64,000 nt of DNA. It comes from Kiloniellales bacterium (GTDB taxonomy: Bacteria > Pseudomonadota > Alphaproteobacteria > Kiloniellales > JAKSBE01). Location: contig JASJBF010000006.1 in assembly GCA_030066685.1 (NCBI GenBank), positions 31,396 to 95,395 of the forward strand. The letters are read 5' to 3'. The notes below the pieces were generated by a model. That model made no database searches. It saw nothing but the letters and a program-made list of their open reading frames with translations, and had not been told where the DNA came from. A program made the translations under genes and the position numbers. Below are positions 36,641 through 46,307 of the stretch, in pieces (positions within the stretch are counted from its first letter, which is position 1; every line of letters begins with the position of its first letter).

Positions 36641-38449
36641 TCAGTCGGCGAGGCGGAGGTCCGGGGCGCTGAGGGCGCGGTTTCGGGGGTCCTCGCCGAG
36701 GTCCTCGGCGGCGCGCAGCAGCGGGTCGATCAAGCGCACGACCCGGGCCGTCCAGTCCAGGACTGTAGCGGCGCCCGAGCTCCGCAGGCCGTCGCCGAGG
36801 GTGTCCTGGACGAGATCTCCGAAGAAGGAATCCCGGGGCGGCGGGAGGACCCGCAGATTGACCTTTTCCTCGGCAGCGATGCCGGCGGCCTCTTTGGCCA
36901 GGGCGACGGCCCGGTAGAAGCCGCCCAGCTCGTCGACCAAGCCGAGGCGCTGCGCGTCGGCGCCGGTCCAGACCTGTCCCTTGGCCGCCGCGCGGGTCTC
37001 TTCGGCAGAGAGCCCACGCGCCGCCGCGACCTTGGCGCGGAAATCCTCGTAGATCCGGTCCAGGGAGGTCTGCAGACGCTGCCACTGGGCCTCGGTGAAG
37101 TCCTGGTTCTGGCTCCAGATGCCGGCGTTCTCGCCGGCCTGGACCTGATCCCAGCCCAGGCCGATCTCCTCCCAAAGCCCTGAGAACACGAACTTGCCCG
37201 CGACCACGCCGATCGAGCCGGTGACGGTGCCCGGATGCGCGACGATCTTGTCTGCCGCCATGGCCACGAAATAGCCGCCCGAGGCTGCCAAGTTGCCCAT
37301 GGAGACGATGATCGGCTTGCCCGCCTCTCGGGCGCGGCGCACCTCGCGGTGGACGGTGTCCGAGGCGACGTAGGAGCCGCCGGGGCTGTCGACGCGCAAC
37401 AGGATGGCTTCGACGTCTTCGTCCTCGATCGCCTCGGAGATCGCCTGGGCGACGGTGTCGGACCCGAAGACCACGGAGCCGAAGACCGGATCGTTCTCGG
37501 AGGACGTCAGGGAGATCGGCCCCAGGCCGTAGATCACGGCGATCTGCGGCCCCTCCTGGACGTCTTCGCGGGTCGCCGCGGCATAGGCGCGCAGGCCGAA
37601 GAGCTCCATCTCCTCGCTCGTGCGCCCGACCAGTTCGTCCTGCAGCTCGTCCCAATAGGCCAGGCGGTCCAGAAGGCCCGCCTCGCGGCCCTCTTCCGCG
37701 GACAACGGCGCCCTGTCGATCAGGCCGCGAACCGCGTCCGCTTCGAGCTTCCGCTCCTCGGCGACGGCGGCGACGATCTGCTCCATCCAGGAGTCGACCA
37801 TCTGCTGCAGGTTGTGGCGCTGCGGTTCCGGCAGGCGGCTGTCCGTGAAGGTGTTCATGGCGCCCTTGTATTCCTCGCGCTGTGCGAGGCGGGGCTCGAT
37901 CCCCAGCTTGTCGAGGGTGCCGCGCAGGAAGGGCGCCTCCAGCCTCAGCCCCATGGCGCCCAGATCGCCGGAGGGCTGCAGCCAGATCTCGTCCATGGCG
38001 CTGGCGATGTAGTAGCTGATGGTGCTGTTGCCAAACTCGCCGAAGCTCTCGGCAAAGCCGAAGGCGAAGCGGCCTGTCGCACGGAAGTCCTGAATGGCCT
38101 CACGCAGCTCCTGGGCGTTCGCCATGCCGGTCTGCAGCGGGCCGAAGCGCACCACTAGACCCTTGATCCGCTCGTCCCGGCTCGCCTTCCTGAGCGCGGC
38201 GACGGTGTCGCGCAGCACGATCCTGTCGCCCAGCGAGGAGCGGGAGAACAGGCTCTCCGGCCGGTTCTCGATGACCGGTCCGGACAGGTCGATGGTCAGA
38301 ACCGCCTCGGCCGGCACCTCCGCGATCTCCTCCTGCCAGGGCAGGCCCAAGCCCAGGAACAGGGCGAGGATCAAGGGCAGCGTGATCAGGAAGCCGATCG
38401 TCGCGAAGAGGCCGACCAGGCACTTCAGAAGGAACAGGATGACGCGCAT
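36641..38449 (-). CDS. sppA: Signal peptide peptidase SppA, 67-kDa type
   Basis: 602-residue membrane-anchored serine protease that digests leftover signal peptides in the inner membrane. One N-terminal helix (residues about 5-36), then two tandem ClpP-like halves. The general-base lysine is in EEYKGAMNTF (N-terminal half) and the nucleophile serine in NLAASGGYFVAMAAD (C-terminal half), preceded by LLRVDSPGGS. So the active site is built between the halves as in E. coli SppA. It is monocistronic, end to end with tlyA. Confidence 0.95.
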   Translation of the reverse strand: MRVILFLLKCLVGLFATIGFLITLPLILALFLGLGLPWQEEIAEVPAEAVLTIDLSGPVIENRPESLFSRSSLGDRIVLRDTVAALRKASRDERIKGLVVRFGPLQTGMANAQELREAIQDFRATGRFAFGFAESFGEFGNSTISYYIASAMDEIWLQPSGDLGAMGLRLEAPFLRGTLDKLGIEPRLAQREEYKGAMNTFTDSRLPEPQRHNLQQMVDSWMEQIVAAVAEERKLEADAVRGLIDRAPLSAEEGREAGLLDRLAYWDELQDELVGRTSEEMELFGLRAYAAATREDVQEGPQIAVIYGLGPISLTSSENDPVFGSVVFGSDTVAQAISEAIEDEDVEAILLRVDSPGGSYVASDTVHREVRRAREAGKPIIVSMGNLAASGGYFVAMAADKIVAHPGTVTGSIGVVAGKFVFSGLWEEIGLGWDQVQAGENAGIWSQNQDFTEAQWQRLQTSLDRIYEDFRAKVAAARGLSAEETRAAAKGQVWTGADAQRLGLVDELGGFYRAVALAKEAAGIAAEEKVNLRVLPPPRDSFFGDLVQDTLGDGLRSSGAATVLDWTARVVRLIDPLLRAAEDLGEDPRNRALSAPDLRLAD

Positions 38450-38562
38450 GTGCTTCTGGAAAGGCCGGTTGCTCGTTGGTTCTTTGGGCTTTCGCTCGGA
38501 CCTTCAGCGGGCTTGGTGATAGCTCGTCCCGGCCAGGTTGTCGAGATCGAACTCGCCGCCGC

Positions 38563-39636
38563 TCAGCCGCCGCACTGCGCCCGATGGCGCAGCAGATGAT
38601 CGGCGAGAACCAAAGCCATCATGGCCTCGCCGACGGGGACCGCACGGATGCCGACACAGGGATCGTGCCGGCCCTTGGTCACGATCTCGGTGTCCTGGCC
38701 ATGGATGTCGACGGTCTTGCGCGGCGTCAGGATCGATGACGTGGGCTTGACTGCGAAGCGCACGACCACGTCCTGGCCGCTCGAGATCCCGCCGAGAACG
38801 CCGCCGGCCCGATTGGACAGGAAGCGTAGGCCGTCGTTGCCGGCGCGCATCTCGTCAGCGTTCTCTTCGCCGCTGAGGCTCGCGGCGGCGAAGCCGGCGC
38901 CGATCTCGACGCCCTTGACCGCATTGATGCTCATCATCGCCTTTGCGAGGTCGGCGTCGAGCTTGTCGTAGACCGGCTCTCCCAGACCGGGTGGCACCCC
39001 CTCGGCGACGATCTCGATGACCGCCCCGGCCGAGGATCCCGCCTTGCGCACGCCGTCCAGGTAGTCGGCCCAGCCGGCCGCGGCCTGGGCATCGGGACAC
39101 CAGAAGGGGTTCCGCTCGACCTGGGCCCAGTCCCAGCGCGCGCGGTCGATCGCCTGCGGCCCCATCTGCACCAGGGCGCCGCGGATCGTGATCTCGTCCC
39201 CCAGGACCTTGCGGGCGACCGCGCCGGCGGCGACCCGGAGCGCGGTTTCCCGGGCGCTGGCGCGGCCGCCGCCGCGGTAGTCGCGGATACCGTACTTGGC
39301 CCAGTAGGTGTAGTCGGCGTGCCCGGGGCGGAACTTGTCCTTGATCTCGGAATAGTCCTTGCTGCGCTGGTCCTCGTTCTCGATCGCCAGGGCGATCGGC
39401 GTGCCCGTGGTGACGCCCTCGAAAACGCCGGAGAGGATCCGGACCCGGTCCGGCTCCTTGCGCTGGGTGGTGTACTTCGACTGGCCCGGGCGCCGGCTGT
39501 CGAGCCAGACCTGGATGTCGGGCTCTTCCAAGGGCATCCGCGGCGGCACGCCGTCGACCACGCAGCCGATGGCGGGCCCGTGGCTTTCCCCCCAGGTGGT
39601 GAAACGGAAGGCCTGGCCGAAGGCGTTGCCGGGCAT
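38563..39636 (-). CDS. aroC: Chorismate synthase
   Basis: Flavin-dependent final enzyme of the shikimate pathway, turning EPSP into chorismate. 357 residues. [54 protein letters not shown] and [20 protein letters not shown] are diagnostic. I chose ATG 39636 by homology; upstream the frame continues as non-coding sequence. It follows fabI with a 14-base gap, so the two are likely one operon, an order I recall in other alphaproteobacteria. Confidence 0.97.
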   Translation of the reverse strand: MPGNAFGQAFRFTTWGESHGPAIGCVVDGVPPRMPLEEPDIQVWLDSRRPGQSKYTTQRKEPDRVRILSGVFEGVTTGTPIALAIENEDQRSKDYSEIKDKFRPGHADYTYWAKYGIRDYRGGGRASARETALRVAAGAVARKVLGDEITIRGALVQMGPQAIDRARWDWAQVERNPFWCPDAQAAAGWADYLDGVRKAGSSAGAVIEIVAEGVPPGLGEPVYDKLDADLAKAMMSINAVKGVEIGAGFAAASLSGEENADEMRAGNDGLRFLSNRAGGVLGGISSGQDVVVRFAVKPTSSILTPRKTVDIHGQDTEIVTKGRHDPCVGIRAVPVGEAMMALVLADHLLRHRAQCGG

Positions 39637-39650
39637 GGCGTGCCTGGCTC

Positions 39651-40490
39651 CTAGTCCTGCGGCCGGAAGCCCTCGAGCAGCTCGGCCAGTTGGGGGGCCG
39701 CGTCGACCGCCATCATGCCGACCACGTTGTAGCCGGAATCGACATGATGGACCTCGCCCGTCACCCCGGCGGAGAGATCGCTCAGAAGGTAGAGGCCGGC
39801 GCCGCCGACCTGTCCGATGTCGACGTTGCGGCGCAGCGGCGAGTTGTATTCGTTCCACTTCAGGATGTAGCGGAAGTCGCCGATGCCCGAGGCCGCCAGG
39901 GTCTTGATCGGCCCGGCCGAGATGGCGTTGACCCGGATCCCGGCATCGCCCAGGTCCGCGGCCAGGTAGCGCACGCTGGCCTCCAGCGCCGCCTTGGCGA
40001 CGCCCATGACGTTGTAGTGCGGCATGACCCGCTCGGCGCCGTAGTAGGTCAGGGTCAGCAAGCTGCCGCCCTCCTTCATCAGGGGCACGGCGCGCTGGGC
40101 CACGGCGGTAAAGGAGTAGCAGGAGATATCCAGGCTGCGCACGAAGTTGTCGCGGCTGGTGTTGAGGTACTTGCCCTTCAGCTCGTCCTTGTCCGAATAG
40201 GCGATGGCGTGGACCAGGAAGTCGAGACCGCCCCAGCTTTCCGCGAGCGCCGCAAAGGCCTGGTCGATGCTGGAGTCGTCGGCGACGTCGCAGGGCAGGA
40301 CCAGGTTGGAGCCGAGGGAATCCGCCAGCGGGCGCACGCGGCGCTCCAGCGCCTCACCCTGGTAGGTGAAGGCCAGCTCGGCACCCTGAGCGGCCAGCGC
40401 GGCTGCGATGCCCCAGGCGATCGAGCGATCGTTCGCCACGCCCATGACGAGACCACGCTTACCGGCCATGAGCGACTGGGAATCCGTCAT
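39651..40490 (-). CDS. fabI: Enoyl-ACP reductase FabI
   Basis: 279-residue NADH-dependent reductase completing each fatty-acid elongation round. The family's [19 protein letters not shown] cofactor loop, the catalytic Y-x6-K pair (YNVMGVAK), SISCYSFT-like text ([14 protein letters not shown]) and [15 protein letters not shown] are all present. FabI of this type is the triclosan target. First gene of fabI-aroC, divergent from the YihY gene 138 bases away. Confidence 0.97.
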   Translation of the reverse strand: MTDSQSLMAGKRGLVMGVANDRSIAWGIAAALAAQGAELAFTYQGEALERRVRPLADSLGSNLVLPCDVADDSSIDQAFAALAESWGGLDFLVHAIAYSDKDELKGKYLNTSRDNFVRSLDISCYSFTAVAQRAVPLMKEGGSLLTLTYYGAERVMPHYNVMGVAKAALEASVRYLAADLGDAGIRVNAISAGPIKTLAASGIGDFRYILKWNEYNSPLRRNVDIGQVGGAGLYLLSDLSAGVTGEVHHVDSGYNVVGMMAVDAAPQLAELLEGFRPQD

Positions 40491-40628
40491 GAAATCCTCT
40501 TGATCGAGAGTGGGGCGTCCCGCCCCCGAACGGTCGGCCGCATCCTACACAAATGCCGGAAAGCGTCAAACCGGGCGCGATCCGGGCTTTCGGCCCGGCT
40601 CTGGGCGGATTCGGCTGAGTCCTCTATC

Positions 40629-41948
40629 ATGAGGCCGATGACCGATCGACCGACATCGCGGCGGCAGCGGCGGATCTTTGCCTGGATCAAGCTGCACCTG
40701 CAGCCGCGGCGGGCCTTGCGTTTCGCGATCTACACCGGGCGCCGCTTCCTCGCCGACGATTGTCTGCGCTCGGCTGCCAGCCTCAGCTATGCCACGCTGC
40801 TGGCCCTGGTGCCCCTGATGGCGATCGGCCTCGCGATCCTAAGCGGGTTTCCCGTGTTCAAGGCGCTCGAGGGTCAGATTCAGGACCTGATCCTGGGCAG
40901 CTTCCTGCCCGAAACCAGTGCCGCGGTCAGCGACCACCTTGCCGGGTTCGTCGAGAACACCCGGCAGATGACCGGGCCCGGGGTGCTGGCCCTGGCGGTC
41001 ACGGCGCTGCTTCTGCTGGTCAACATCAATACGGCGCTGAACGCGATCTGGCGAGTCACCGAGCCGCGCTCGCTGGGCCTTCAGATCCTGGTCTACTGGA
41101 CGATGCTGACCCTGGGCCCGCTGCTTCTCGGTGCGTCGCTGTCGCTCAGCGGCTACGCCTTCGCCATGGTGGAGTGGGCTGGCATCGAGGACTATCCCAA
41201 TGCGATCGTCGCCTTCTCGGGCCTGATCTCGGTGTTCCTGGCGGCGCTGGGCTTCAGCGCCTTCTATCTCGTCGTGCCGACGCGTTCGGTGCGGCTCCAC
41301 CATGCTCTGGCCGGCGGCGTGCTGGCGGCGGTCGTGCTGGAGGCCCTGAAGTACGGCTTCGGGATCTACTTGAGGCTCTTCCCGACCTACGAGGCCATCT
41401 ACGGGGCCTTGTCGGCGATCCCGATCTTCCTGGTCTGGATGTACCTCGCCTGGGCCGTGGTGCTGCTCGGGGCCGAGGTCACGGCGGCCCTGCCGGAATG
41501 GCGGGCGGCCGTAAGCCGCGGGCGCCGCGAGCTGCAAGCCGGGGAGCGGCTGGCGCTCGCCCTGACCATTCTACAGCGCCTGCGGGCCGCGCAATTGGAG
41601 GGGCGGCGGCTGCGCAGCCGGGAGCTGGCCAAAGGCCTGCCCGTGACGCCGGCCGAGCTAGACGACAGCCTCTGGCGGCTCCGCGAGCACGGCCTCGCCG
41701 TTCGCGCCGTGAGCGGCGGCTGGCTGCTGGCCCGCGACCTCTCGACCGTGACGCTCGGGGCGCTGGGTGGTCTGTTGGGTCTGCGGCTCGAACTCAACGA
41801 GAACTGGCCAAGCACTGCCGCGATCGTCGTCGCTGGCTTAGCGGAGGCCGGCCGCGCCAGCCTGGACAGCTCCTTGGAAGACGTGCTTGCAGAGACCCCG
41901 CCCGTAGCCGAAGCCACCCTGGACTTGGCAGTCGGCGAAGGCGACTGA
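40629..41948 (+). CDS. YihY/virulence factor BrkB family membrane protein
   Basis: 439 residues. Six or seven membrane helices follow the YihY pattern: DCLRSAASLSYATLLALVPL, NINTALNAIWRV, FYLVVPTRSVRLHHALAGG and IYGALSAIPIFLVWMYLAW. After the membrane part, about 140 residues form a cytosolic domain with a winged-helix-like segment (RSRELAKGLPVTPAEL then LAVRAVSGGWLLARDL). Family function is unknown despite the old ribonuclease BN name. ATG 40629 is listed; ATG 40638 is possible. It converges on a lipoprotein gene with a 3-base gap. Confidence 0.9.
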   Translation: MRPMTDRPTSRRQRRIFAWIKLHLQPRRALRFAIYTGRRFLADDCLRSAASLSYATLLALVPLMAIGLAILSGFPVFKALEGQIQDLILGSFLPETSAAVSDHLAGFVENTRQMTGPGVLALAVTALLLLVNINTALNAIWRVTEPRSLGLQILVYWTMLTLGPLLLGASLSLSGYAFAMVEWAGIEDYPNAIVAFSGLISVFLAALGFSAFYLVVPTRSVRLHHALAGGVLAAVVLEALKYGFGIYLRLFPTYEAIYGALSAIPIFLVWMYLAWAVVLLGAEVTAALPEWRAAVSRGRRELQAGERLALALTILQRLRAAQLEGRRLRSRELAKGLPVTPAELDDSLWRLREHGLAVRAVSGGWLLARDLSTVTLGALGGLLGLRLELNENWPSTAAIVVAGLAEAGRASLDSSLEDVLAETPPVAEATLDLAVGEGD

Positions 41949-41951
41949 GTC

Positions 41952-42935
41952 TCAGCCGCCGGTTTCGGCCCAATCGTAGATCGTGTCGGCGACGTCGTCC
42001 TCGTCGCCCCAAACCGGAGATGCCGAGGGCGAATAAGCGATCACGGCCCCCGACAGCGGTCTGTAGGGGATCGGAGCGGCGGGCTTGGGCCCGACCAGGA
42101 TGTGCGACGTCTGGTAGGCGGTGAGGGAAAGGTCAACCGCGCCGATTCGCGGACGCAGCCAGTTCCTGAAGGCGCGATGGTTCCGATCCGCCTTCTCGAG
42201 ATTGTGGCGGAAGCCCTCGCCGCCGTGCTTCCGGTTCATCGCTTTCAGTGCCTTCCAGGACTCCGTGACCGGATGCTGCGGCGTCACCATGCAGCCCCGC
42301 TGCGGCGACTGATCGAACACGACCACGGCCTTGCGCAGACCCTCCGGTACGTGTGCCAGGGCCTGGGCCTCGTGGCCGATCACCGAGATGCCGTCGAGGC
42401 GCGCGTCCTCGGCAAGGTGGAGGGACCAGACGATTTCGTCATAGGCCGTCAGTACGAGGTAGACCGGCCGTTCGGTCTCGGTGACAAGGACGTCGATCTG
42501 GTCGGCCGCAGAACTCTTCACCATGCGGTCCAGAGGCGGGCGCTCGCCGGTGCTCTTGATGTAGGAGGCGACGCCGGCAACGTCCTTGCCGCTGATGAAG
42601 TGGAGCGGAAGCTCGTTGTTGCCGCCGTAGACCTCGACCAGCACCACCTTCGCGCCTTCGGACGGCGCGGGCAGCGCGCAGCCAGCGGCCGAGGCGGCCT
42701 CGAACTGCGCCGGGGCGGTACCGACCCTGGGGCCGGCGTAGTCCTGTACCAGTTCCTGAACCCAATAGCTGAGTTCGCGATCCTCGGTCGTCACCGCGTA
42801 GCGCTTGTAGACCGCGCCGTAGTAGCCGTTGTAGACGGCGGCCTTTACCGATCCCTGCGGTCTGACCGATTCGTCCTCGCAGCCGGCCAGGGAAACCGCG
42901 AGCCCCAGCAGCAGGATTTGGATTGATTTCCGCAT
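41952..42935 (-). CDS. Putative lipoprotein of unknown function
   Basis: 327 residues with a clear lipoprotein signal: basic start, hydrophobic core QILLLGLAVSLAG and lipobox LAGC with Cys19. The mature part shows alternating strands and helices (VYNGYYGAVYKRYAV, VLVEVYGGNNELPLHFISG, VYLVLTAYDEIVWSLHL) and a closing SLTAYQTSH segment, but I recognise no domain. An inverted repeat lies 18 bases upstream of its ATG, so its expression may be controlled locally. It is monocistronic. Confidence 0.75.
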   Translation of the reverse strand: MRKSIQILLLGLAVSLAGCEDESVRPQGSVKAAVYNGYYGAVYKRYAVTTEDRELSYWVQELVQDYAGPRVGTAPAQFEAASAAGCALPAPSEGAKVVLVEVYGGNNELPLHFISGKDVAGVASYIKSTGERPPLDRMVKSSAADQIDVLVTETERPVYLVLTAYDEIVWSLHLAEDARLDGISVIGHEAQALAHVPEGLRKAVVVFDQSPQRGCMVTPQHPVTESWKALKAMNRKHGGEGFRHNLEKADRNHRAFRNWLRPRIGAVDLSLTAYQTSHILVGPKPAAPIPYRPLSGAVIAYSPSASPVWGDEDDVADTIYDWAETGG

Positions 42936-42952
42936 GTTCGTCCAGATTGTCC

Positions 42953-42975
42953 ATTAGGTGAAATTCTCGCCTAAT
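42953..42975. promoter_or_regulatory. Inverted repeat upstream of the lipoprotein gene
   Basis: ATTAGG and CCTAAT, perfect 6-base arms 11 bases apart, lie 18-40 bases upstream of the minus-strand ATG at 42935, within a locally AT-rich stretch. The place suits an operator or promoter element; no regulator is known. Confidence 0.3.
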
Positions 42976-43060
42976 AGACGAAACGGCCGTTAAGAATGCG
43001 TTTCCGGATCGGGGCTTGGCGTCCCGGCAGCGGCGGCCGCGCCTTGGGCTGGGCGGGTGT

Positions 43061-43975
43061 CTAGTCGAAGCCGGCTTTCTTGCGCGGGTCGAAGGCGTTG
43101 AAGCCCGCCCAGCGCTTGACGAAGTCCCGGAGTTGGTCGTCCTGCCGCTCGGGCAGCACGATCTTCAAGGTGAGGTACTGGTCGCCGGTCTTGCCTTCGG
43201 CCCGGATGCCCTTGCCCTTCAGGCGCAGGACGCTGCCGGTGTTGGAGCCCTCGGGGATCTTCATGGTCACCTTGCCGCTCAGGGTCGGGACGGTGACCTC
43301 GGCGCCCAGGACCGCCTCTTGAAGGCCGACCGGCAGGTCGAGGTGAATGTCCAGGCCCTCGCGCCGGAAGACGGCATGGGGCGCAACCGCGACCTCGATC
43401 AGGGCGTCACCCGCCTGCCCGCTGCCCCTGCCGGCCTGGCCTTGGCCCTTCAGGCGCAGGGTCTGGCCGCTCTCGGTTCCCGCGGGGATCTTGATCTCGA
43501 TGGTCTTGCCGCCGCCCAGGCGGACACGTTTCTTGGCGCCCAGCGCCGCTTCCTCGAAGCTGACCTCGACGGAGAAGTGGTTGTCGTCACCGCGCTCGCT
43601 GGCCCGGCGCCGGCCGCCGCGCATCCGGCCGCCGCCGAAGAACTCGCTGAAGATGTCGTCGACCGAAATCTCCTCGCCGAAATCAAAGGGCGCGCCCCTC
43701 TGCCGGCCTCCGGCGCTGCGGTAGGTCCGGTGGAATCCGCCGGCGGCGCGTTCCTGGCCGCTGGCATCGATCTCGCCCCGGTCGAAACGGGCCCGGGTCG
43801 CCGGGTCGGAGAGCAGCGCGTAGGCCTGGCTGACCTCCTTGAAGCGTTGCTCGATCGCTTGGTCCTCCGGGTTGAGGTCCGGATGCAGCTTCTTGGCCAG
43901 CTTGCGGTAGGCGCTCTTGATCTCTTCGGCGCTCGCCTTCCGATCGACTCCAAGTACTTGGTAGGGGTCCTTCAT
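43061..43975 (-). CDS. DnaJ-like co-chaperone without zinc finger (CbpA type)
   Basis: 304 residues. J-domain at the N-terminus (DPYQVLGVDRKASAEEIKSA) with the HPD motif at residues 31-33 that stimulates DnaK's ATPase, a glycine/arginine linker with FSEFFGGG, then two client-binding DnaJ C-terminal barrels (SVEVSFEEAALGAKKRV, DIHLDLPVGLQEAVLGAEVT). The four CxxCxGxG zinc repeats of DnaJ are absent, as in CbpA. ATG 43975 follows GAAGGCGGA; an upstream start at 44038 gives non-family sequence. Confidence 0.92.
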   Translation of the reverse strand: MKDPYQVLGVDRKASAEEIKSAYRKLAKKLHPDLNPEDQAIEQRFKEVSQAYALLSDPATRARFDRGEIDASGQERAAGGFHRTYRSAGGRQRGAPFDFGEEISVDDIFSEFFGGGRMRGGRRRASERGDDNHFSVEVSFEEAALGAKKRVRLGGGKTIEIKIPAGTESGQTLRLKGQGQAGRGSGQAGDALIEVAVAPHAVFRREGLDIHLDLPVGLQEAVLGAEVTVPTLSGKVTMKIPEGSNTGSVLRLKGKGIRAEGKTGDQYLTLKIVLPERQDDQLRDFVKRWAGFNAFDPRKKAGFD

Positions 43976-44054
43976 TCCGCCTTCATGGTCCCGAAAAGGT
44001 AAGGGGCGCCGCCTCGGGGCGCCCCTGCTCCGCGGCAAGAAACCTTATGCCGGA

Positions 44055-44522
44055 TTACTGCCTGACTTCCCAGGAGCCATCCGGCTTACGGCAGGCGATC
44101 CCATAGGCTTCCTCAGTCTTACCGCCTATGGTTACCGTCTGCTGAAATTCCCGGCAATACTCTCCCGTCGAGGCGGTGCCGTCCCGGGTCGGGGTCACCG
44201 CACCGGAATTGCCGCTATCCGGGTTGTTCCAGGTGATGGTCTCGCCGATCGGGGCGCGGGTCGCGGTCTGCACCGCCCGGTCGTTCTTGATCTGGTCGAC
44301 CTCGTCCATGCTGCGGCCGATCTCGCTGCCGATCAGGCCGCCGAGGAAGACGCCGGCGCCGGTCGCGATCAGCCGGCCCGTGCCGGAGCCGATCTGCGAG
44401 CCGATCAGCCCGCCGACGGCGGCACCGCCCACGGTCCCGACGGTCTGCTTGGGCCCCCTGCCGGCGCAGGCTGCGACCGTCAGGGCGATGGCAATAACTG
44501 CAACAAGGGTCTTGAGCTTCAT
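44055..44522 (-). CDS. 17-kDa surface antigen-type glycine-zipper lipoprotein
   Basis: 155 residues. Lipobox VAAC (Cys19), then a glycine-zipper 2TM region (VGGAAVGGLIGSQIGSGTGR, VFLGGLIGSEIGRSMDEVD) and a C-terminal domain with GEYCREFQQTV and YGIACRKPDGSWE, as in the Rickettsia 17-kDa antigen and RT0821-type proteins. Such proteins sit in the outer membrane and their zippers may help membrane interaction. It precedes the DnaJ-like gene on the same strand (79-base gap), a frequent pairing in alphaproteobacteria, and is divergent from pdxH. Confidence 0.9.
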   Translation of the reverse strand: MKLKTLVAVIAIALTVAACAGRGPKQTVGTVGGAAVGGLIGSQIGSGTGRLIATGAGVFLGGLIGSEIGRSMDEVDQIKNDRAVQTATRAPIGETITWNNPDSGNSGAVTPTRDGTASTGEYCREFQQTVTIGGKTEEAYGIACRKPDGSWEVRQ

Positions 44523-44714
44523 GTTCTCCCCCGGCTCATTGTTGAAAACGCCTGAAAGACTTGGGTTTCAGTTGATGCTACGCAGCCGGGGTCTGTTTCA
44601 TCCCTGCTGCGCAGTCGTGCGCCGCCAAGGGAGAGGGGCTCTGGGCCCGTCCCGCAAATCTATATGGTGCCTCTGGCCCGCCCCGGCTACCCTGGCGCCG
44701 GAGGAAGATGGAGC

Positions 44715-45308
44715 ATGAGCGGCCTGCCGGAGAACGCCGACCCCTTCGAGACCTTCGCCGCCTGGTACGAGGAGGCGAAGGCCAGCGAACCCAACGATCC
44801 CAACGCCATGGCCCTGGCGACCGTGGCCCCGGACGGGATGCCTTCGCTGCGGATGGTCCTGCTCAAGGGCTTCGACGCCGAGGGCTTCGTCTTCTACACC
44901 AACCTCGGCAGCCGCAAGGGCCGGCAGCTGGAGACGACGGCCAAGGCCGCGCTCTGCCTGCACTGGAAGTCCCTGCGCCGGCAGGTCCGGGTCGAGGGCC
45001 GGGTGAAGCCGGTCAGCGACGCGGAAGCCGACGCCTACTTCGAGTCACGACCTCGGGACAGCCAGATCGGCGCCTGGGCCAGTCGCCAGTCCGAGCCCCT
45101 GGAAGGGCGCTTCGTCCTTGAGCGGCGGATCGCCAAATACGCCGCCAAGTTCGGCATCGGCAAAGTGCCGCGGCCGCCCTTCTGGAGCGGCTTCCGGGTC
45201 CTGCCCGAGCGGATCGAGTTCTGGCGGGACGGGGCGTTTCGGCTGCACGACCGGCTCGTGTACCATCGCGGCTCAGACGGCTGGACCACCGAGCGCCTCT
45301 TTCCGTGA
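44715..45308 (+). CDS. pdxH: Pyridoxamine 5'-phosphate oxidase
   Basis: FMN enzyme oxidising pyridoxamine or pyridoxine phosphate to pyridoxal phosphate. 197 residues. [54 protein letters not shown] and the C-terminal [10 protein letters not shown]...WTTERLFP are diagnostic. ATG 44715 was chosen with GGAGGAAG upstream; an upstream ATG at 44664 does not look like the family. Nearby PLP users include hemA and the class III aminotransferase. Confidence 0.96.
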   Translation: MSGLPENADPFETFAAWYEEAKASEPNDPNAMALATVAPDGMPSLRMVLLKGFDAEGFVFYTNLGSRKGRQLETTAKAALCLHWKSLRRQVRVEGRVKPVSDAEADAYFESRPRDSQIGAWASRQSEPLEGRFVLERRIAKYAAKFGIGKVPRPPFWSGFRVLPERIEFWRDGAFRLHDRLVYHRGSDGWTTERLFP

Positions 45309-45341
45309 GACGGGGTGCCGAAGGGTACCGGAAGCGACGCC

Positions 45342-46274
45342 ATGATCTCTGAGCCGCAGGCTGCCGAGGCAAAGGTCCAGGATAACGCCCGCTTGATGCG
45401 GCTGGCGACCTATGCCTCCGTCAGCACCGCGGTCTGCCTCATCGTGCTCAAGCTGGGCGCCTGGGTGCTGACCGATTCGATCAGCCTTCTGTCGACCCTG
45501 ATCGATTCGATCCTCGATGCCGTGGCCTCCCTGGTCTCCCTGCTTGCAGTGCGGCACGCGCTGACCCCGGCCGACCGGGAGCACCGCTTCGGCCACGGCA
45601 AGGCGGAGCCGCTGGCGGCGCTCGGCCAGGCCGCCTTCATCACCGGATCGGCGGTCTTCCTGCTGATCGAGGCGCTGCACCTGCTCTTCGATCCGCGGCC
45701 GATCCAGAACCCGGGCATCGGTATCGCGGTCATGCTGATCTCGATCGGGGCCACCGCCGTGCTGGTGCTGTTCCAGCGCTACGTGATCCGGCGCACCAAC
45801 TCGGTGGTGGTCCGGGCCGATTCGCTCCACTACCTGGGCGATCTCCTGGTCAACGCCGCGGTCATCGTGGCCCTGCTCGGGGTCACGCAGCTCGGCTGGA
45901 CGATCCTCGACCCGGTCTTCGCGATCGGCATCGCCGCCTACATCCTCAAGACCGCCTGGTCGATCGCCAGCGAGTCCCTGCACATGCTGATGGACCGCGA
46001 GCTGCCCGACGACGACCGGGCCCGCATCGGCCGGATCGTCCGCGCCCATCCCGAGGTGGTGGACATGCACGACCTGCGCACGCGCCTGGCCGGGCCGCAG
46101 ACCTTTATCCAGCTCCACCTGGAACTGAACGGAGATCTGAGCCTCTGGGACGCCCATACCATCTCGGACCAGGTCGAGGCCGAGCTGAAGGCGGCCTTTC
46201 CGGGTGCGGAAGTGATCATTCACGAGGATCCTCATGGTATCGTCGAGCCCCAGGCGCAGTTCGGCGGCCATTGA
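45342..46274 (+). CDS. Cation diffusion facilitator family metal efflux protein
   Basis: 310 residues. Exports divalent metal (zinc, iron or similar) by proton antiport. Six helices with the two metal-site motifs DSILD (helix 2) and HYLGD (helix 5), HRFGHGKAEPLAAL in the second loop, and a C-terminal cytosolic domain ending HEDPHG. The HxxxD/DxxxD pattern resembles FieF. I use ATG 45342; a GTG at 45315 is possible. It lies 33 bases after pdxH and may share its transcript. Confidence 0.92.
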   Translation: MISEPQAAEAKVQDNARLMRLATYASVSTAVCLIVLKLGAWVLTDSISLLSTLIDSILDAVASLVSLLAVRHALTPADREHRFGHGKAEPLAALGQAAFITGSAVFLLIEALHLLFDPRPIQNPGIGIAVMLISIGATAVLVLFQRYVIRRTNSVVVRADSLHYLGDLLVNAAVIVALLGVTQLGWTILDPVFAIGIAAYILKTAWSIASESLHMLMDRELPDDDRARIGRIVRAHPEVVDMHDLRTRLAGPQTFIQLHLELNGDLSLWDAHTISDQVEAELKAAFPGAEVIIHEDPHGIVEPQAQFGGH

Positions 46275-46307
46275 GCGCCGGACCGCCGGCAGGGACGGAA
46301 GGAAAGC

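Noticed and set aside
39690..40628. Long N-terminal extension of the YihY frame
   Set aside because: This part lies antisense to fabI and reads as low-complexity sequence; the YihY family begins near the ATG at 40629.
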